A DNA stretch of 64,000 nt, taken from NCBI RefSeq assembly GCF_004341205.1, contig NZ_SLUL01000003.1, forward strand, positions 204,032-268,031, given 5' to 3'. A model generated the notes under the pieces. That model saw only the letters and a list, made by a program, of their open reading frames with translations. It was not told the origin of the DNA and ran no database searches. Positions 61,601 to 64,000 of the stretch are shown piece after piece; position 1 is the stretch's first letter; every line of letters starts with the position of its first letter. This DNA comes from Thermolongibacillus altinsuensis. Lineage in GTDB: Bacteria > Bacillota > Bacilli > Bacillales > Anoxybacillaceae. A program made the translations under genes and the position numbers.

Positions 61601-63718
61601 ATTAGGCTTGTAGATCCATCGCGGCTCAATGTACTTTTGTTTTATCTGAACGTAGTGGGATATAAAGAATCGTCTTTTTTGTGTTTTAAAATCAACGTCT
61701 AGCCATGTTTTATCTGAACGTAGTGGGATATAAAGAAGATATTTTTCAACAACGTTACTCATTCTCTTTTCCTCGTTTTATCTGAACGTAGTGGGATATA
61801 AAGGCGTAACGGAATGTGTTAGAGGTACTGTTGTTCTGTTGTGTTTTATCTGAACGTAGTGGGATATAAAGGCGTTCAATCGTATCTAGCGACTGCTGGA
61901 TCATATTTAAGTTTTATCTGAACGTAGTGGGATATAAAGAAAGAAGACCTTTACCCTTCTCGTGATATTGCGTATCGTTTTATCTGAACGTAGTGGGATA
62001 TAAAGTAAATGGTCAATATATAAATTGAACGAATTTATTGAGTTTTATCTGAACGTAGTGGGATATAAAGAAAGAAACGCCGATTACTACAAACAAATAG
62101 CAATTGCGTTTTATCTGAACGTAGTGGGATATAAAGTCAGATCACCTCAAATTCGGTGATAAAGTCGTTTCGTTTTATCTGAACGTAGTGGGATATAAAG
62201 AATTAAACGAACATGTATATTATCTCAATAAAAAGGTTTTATCTGAACGTAGTGGGATATAAAGATGGGGATTAAACACCGCTATGCTTGCTAACCCGAT
62301 GAGTTTTATCTGAACGTAGTGGGATATAAAGTATAGTAACACTTTCCCACTCCTTCCCTCATGACTCAAGTTTTATCTGAACGTAGTGGGATATAAAGGA
62401 GGTTTTACAACCATATGTAGATGGAAATCCGCAGACGTTGCGTTTTATCTGAACGTAGTGGGATATAAAGAAGTTTACGCCGAGATGGTCACACGAACGA
62501 AAATGAGTTTTATCTGAACGTAGTGGGATATAAAGATATACCATGATACACAAGATAGGATACGAACAGAAGTTTTATCTGAACGTAGTGGGATATAAAG
62601 AGTATTGAGTCGCTTATCAAGATTGCCAATGCGCTGTTTTATCTGAACGTAGTGGGATATAAAGTTTTCTACTACTTCTACTATTTCTGTTGTATTCTCG
62701 TTTTATCTGAACGTAGTGGGATATAAAGTAAGGGGGATTACAAAACACCGTTTCGCCTCCCCAAGTTTTATCTGAACGTAGTGGGATATAAAGATGTAAT
62801 AATCGCGCGCTGTTTTCTCGATGTCGGTCGTTTTATCTGAACGTAGTGGGATATAAAGAAATATAATAAAAGGAGTGATGTAATGAATCTATCCGTTTTA
62901 TCTGAACGTAGTGGGATATAAAGCGGTTGAGGATTAAAACAAAACTAAATTATAAAAGGTTTTATCTGAACGTAGTGGGATATAAAGTCAATTGCGCGTA
63001 ATTTTGCGCTAAATTGTAAAGCTTGTTTTATCTGAACGTAGTGGGATATAAAGAGCCACTCATGCTTTGTGGCAAGTGGAATTCACAGGAAGTTTTATCT
63101 GAACGTAGTGGGATATAAAGCCGCATGAGAGCAATCTGTGAAAAAGCAGGTGTGCCGTGTTTTATCTGAACGTAGTGGGATATAAAGCCGCAACCGTGTG
63201 GGAAAAGAGTACGCAGACATTCGGTTTTATCTGAACGTAGTGGGATATAAAGAAAGTCGTTCTTTTCGATAGCACGGGCTATTCTTCGCCGTTTTATCTG
63301 AACGTAGTGGGATATAAAGAGTTGCGAATCAATTTAGCGATGTTCTCAACCTTTTGTTTTATCTGAACGTAGTGGGATATAAAGAGGAAAGATGTTCATG
63401 GCGCGCTCTTCGCCGTTCTTGGTTTTATCTGAACGTAGTGGGATATAAAGACGCCATCACATACCGCCCGACGAAGTTTACAATAAAGTTTTATCTGAAC
63501 GTAGTGGGATATAAAGAGCAGTCCATTTCAATTTGAGTCTCTTGATTTGGGGGTCTTGTTTTATCTGAACGTAGTGGGATATAAAGTGTTTTGTGTTCTC
63601 GCTGTCTGGTGTTGTCAATCTCTGTTTTATCTGAACGTAGTGGGATATAAAGTATTTTCTACTTTAAAAACATGTGTTTCCTCAAAAATGTTTTATCTGA
63701 ACGTAGTGGGATATAAAG
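58700..63718 (+). CRISPR. Type I-B CRISPR array, 76 repeats and 75 spacers
   Basis: I located 76 copies of a 29-bp repeat that starts GTTTTATCTGAACG and ends TAGTGGGATATAAAG (the two overlap-free halves make the unit). The first is at 58700-58728 and the last at 63690-63718. All copies read as identical, including both ends. Spacers are 34-43 bp, mean about 37.5, and I saw no two alike. The 8-base crRNA handle would be ATATAAAG. The array follows the cas operon in the same direction. Confidence 0.98.
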
Positions 63719-64000
63719 CATAATAAATTCCTCCCTCTATAAAATAACGATTTTCTCGTTTTTTCTTTGAATTTCTTCGATTTTCATGAACATAGACGTT
63801 TTGTAGACATCAGAAATAAGGATAGATATTGAATATTTATAAATTTTTGGATAGATAGAATGTAGTGGAACAAACTCCATCATCCAATTTTTTGAAAATG
63901 GAGGACTTTTCCTTATGATCGCACCAATGGATCTCCACTTGTCTCATGGCGGTGTACCCTCCCATGTCTCACGGAGTCCTTCGCTCCTACATTCCTTCGT
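63719..64000. other. CRISPR trailer, no firm gene
   Basis: AT-rich sequence after the last repeat. AACGA/TCGTT followed by T6 (about 63745-63764) is a weak terminator-like hairpin that could end the array transcript. GGATAGATA occurs twice, 25-30 bp apart, near 63820 and 63850. Apart from the possible frame noted at 63915 nothing else is recognisable. Confidence 0.5.
63915..64000 (+). CDS. Possible 5' end of an unidentified gene, cut by window edge
   Basis: An ATG with TGGAGGACTTTTCC upstream opens a frame that stays open to the window end (28 codons, MIAPMDLHLSHGGVPS...). Base composition is less AT-rich than the trailer. I do not recognise the sequence; a mobile-element gene is one possibility, and chance is another because the opposite strand is also partly open. 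Confidence 0.25.
   Translation, partial: MIAPMDLHLSHGGVPSHVSRSPSLLHSF

Noticed and set aside
63354..63536. Plus-strand reading frame with repeated FYLNVVGYK
   Set aside because: Translation of three consecutive CRISPR repeats and spacers, no ribosome binding site.
58700..63718. Self-targeting spacers against genes of this window
   Set aside because: I saw no spacer matching the window by eye, but could not do an exhaustive comparison; no claim is made.

Overview
The window is a chromosomal segment of a low-GC Firmicute of the family Bacillaceae. The gene order queA-tgt-yajC-yrzE-yrbG-spoVB-comN-secDF-CDF-recJ-apt-relA-dtd-lytH-hisS-aspS-6S RNA-tcdA-rarA-cymR-iscS-mnmA-yrrB-recD2-yrzQ-yrrI-alaS-yrzL-ruvX-yrzB-mltG-yrrM-trhP1-trhP2-udk-greA-pbpI-yrrS-yrzA-yrrT-mtnN-mccA-mccB-yrhC follows the Bacillus subtilis map. 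Protein details (RecJ of about 794 aa, a SwrC-type pump between tcdA and rarA, a large type I-B CRISPR locus) suggest a thermophilic Anoxybacillus or Geobacillus relative. That genus assignment is inference.

Positions 1-16100 hold queuosine tRNA modification (queA, tgt), protein export (yajC, secDF), sporulation (spoVB), a cation efflux protein, recJ, apt, the stringent-response enzyme relA, dtd and a convergent cell-wall amidase gene (lytH). Positions 16100-21070 hold a small HTH protein gene, a T-box leader with hisS-aspS, the 6S RNA gene and tcdA. Positions 21070-25170 hold an RND efflux pump whose promoter overlaps a palindromic operator, followed by a TetR-type regulator. Positions 25170-32850 hold rarA, the sulfur and tRNA-thiolation cluster cymR-iscS-mnmA, a TPR protein, recD2 and two very small genes.

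Positions 32850-50400 hold a permease, T-box-controlled alaS, the yrzL-ruvX-yrzB operon, mltG, a methyltransferase, the U32 pair trhP1-trhP2 with udk and greA, pbpI-yrrS, and the methionine-to-cysteine recycling operon yrrT-mtnN-mccA-mccB with yrhC. CymR encoded upstream is the expected regulator of that operon.

Positions 50400-63720 are an AT-rich type I-B (Tneap-type) CRISPR-Cas locus: cas6-cas8b1-cas7-cas5-cas3-cas4-cas1-cas2, all on the + strand with overlapping or abutting genes, then a leader of about 190 bp and an array of 76 identical 29-bp repeats with 75 spacers. An in-frame start with a strong ribosome binding site inside the 3' end of cas8b1 predicts a separately made small subunit (Cas11) of 107 aa. 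The leader carries two copies of the palindrome TTGATAYATCAA. The last 280 bases are non-coding trailer plus the possible start of an unidentified reading frame.

Start codons were chosen from ribosome binding sites and family lengths; many genes begin with GTG or TTG. No database search was possible, so family assignments rest on recognised motifs, lengths and gene order.
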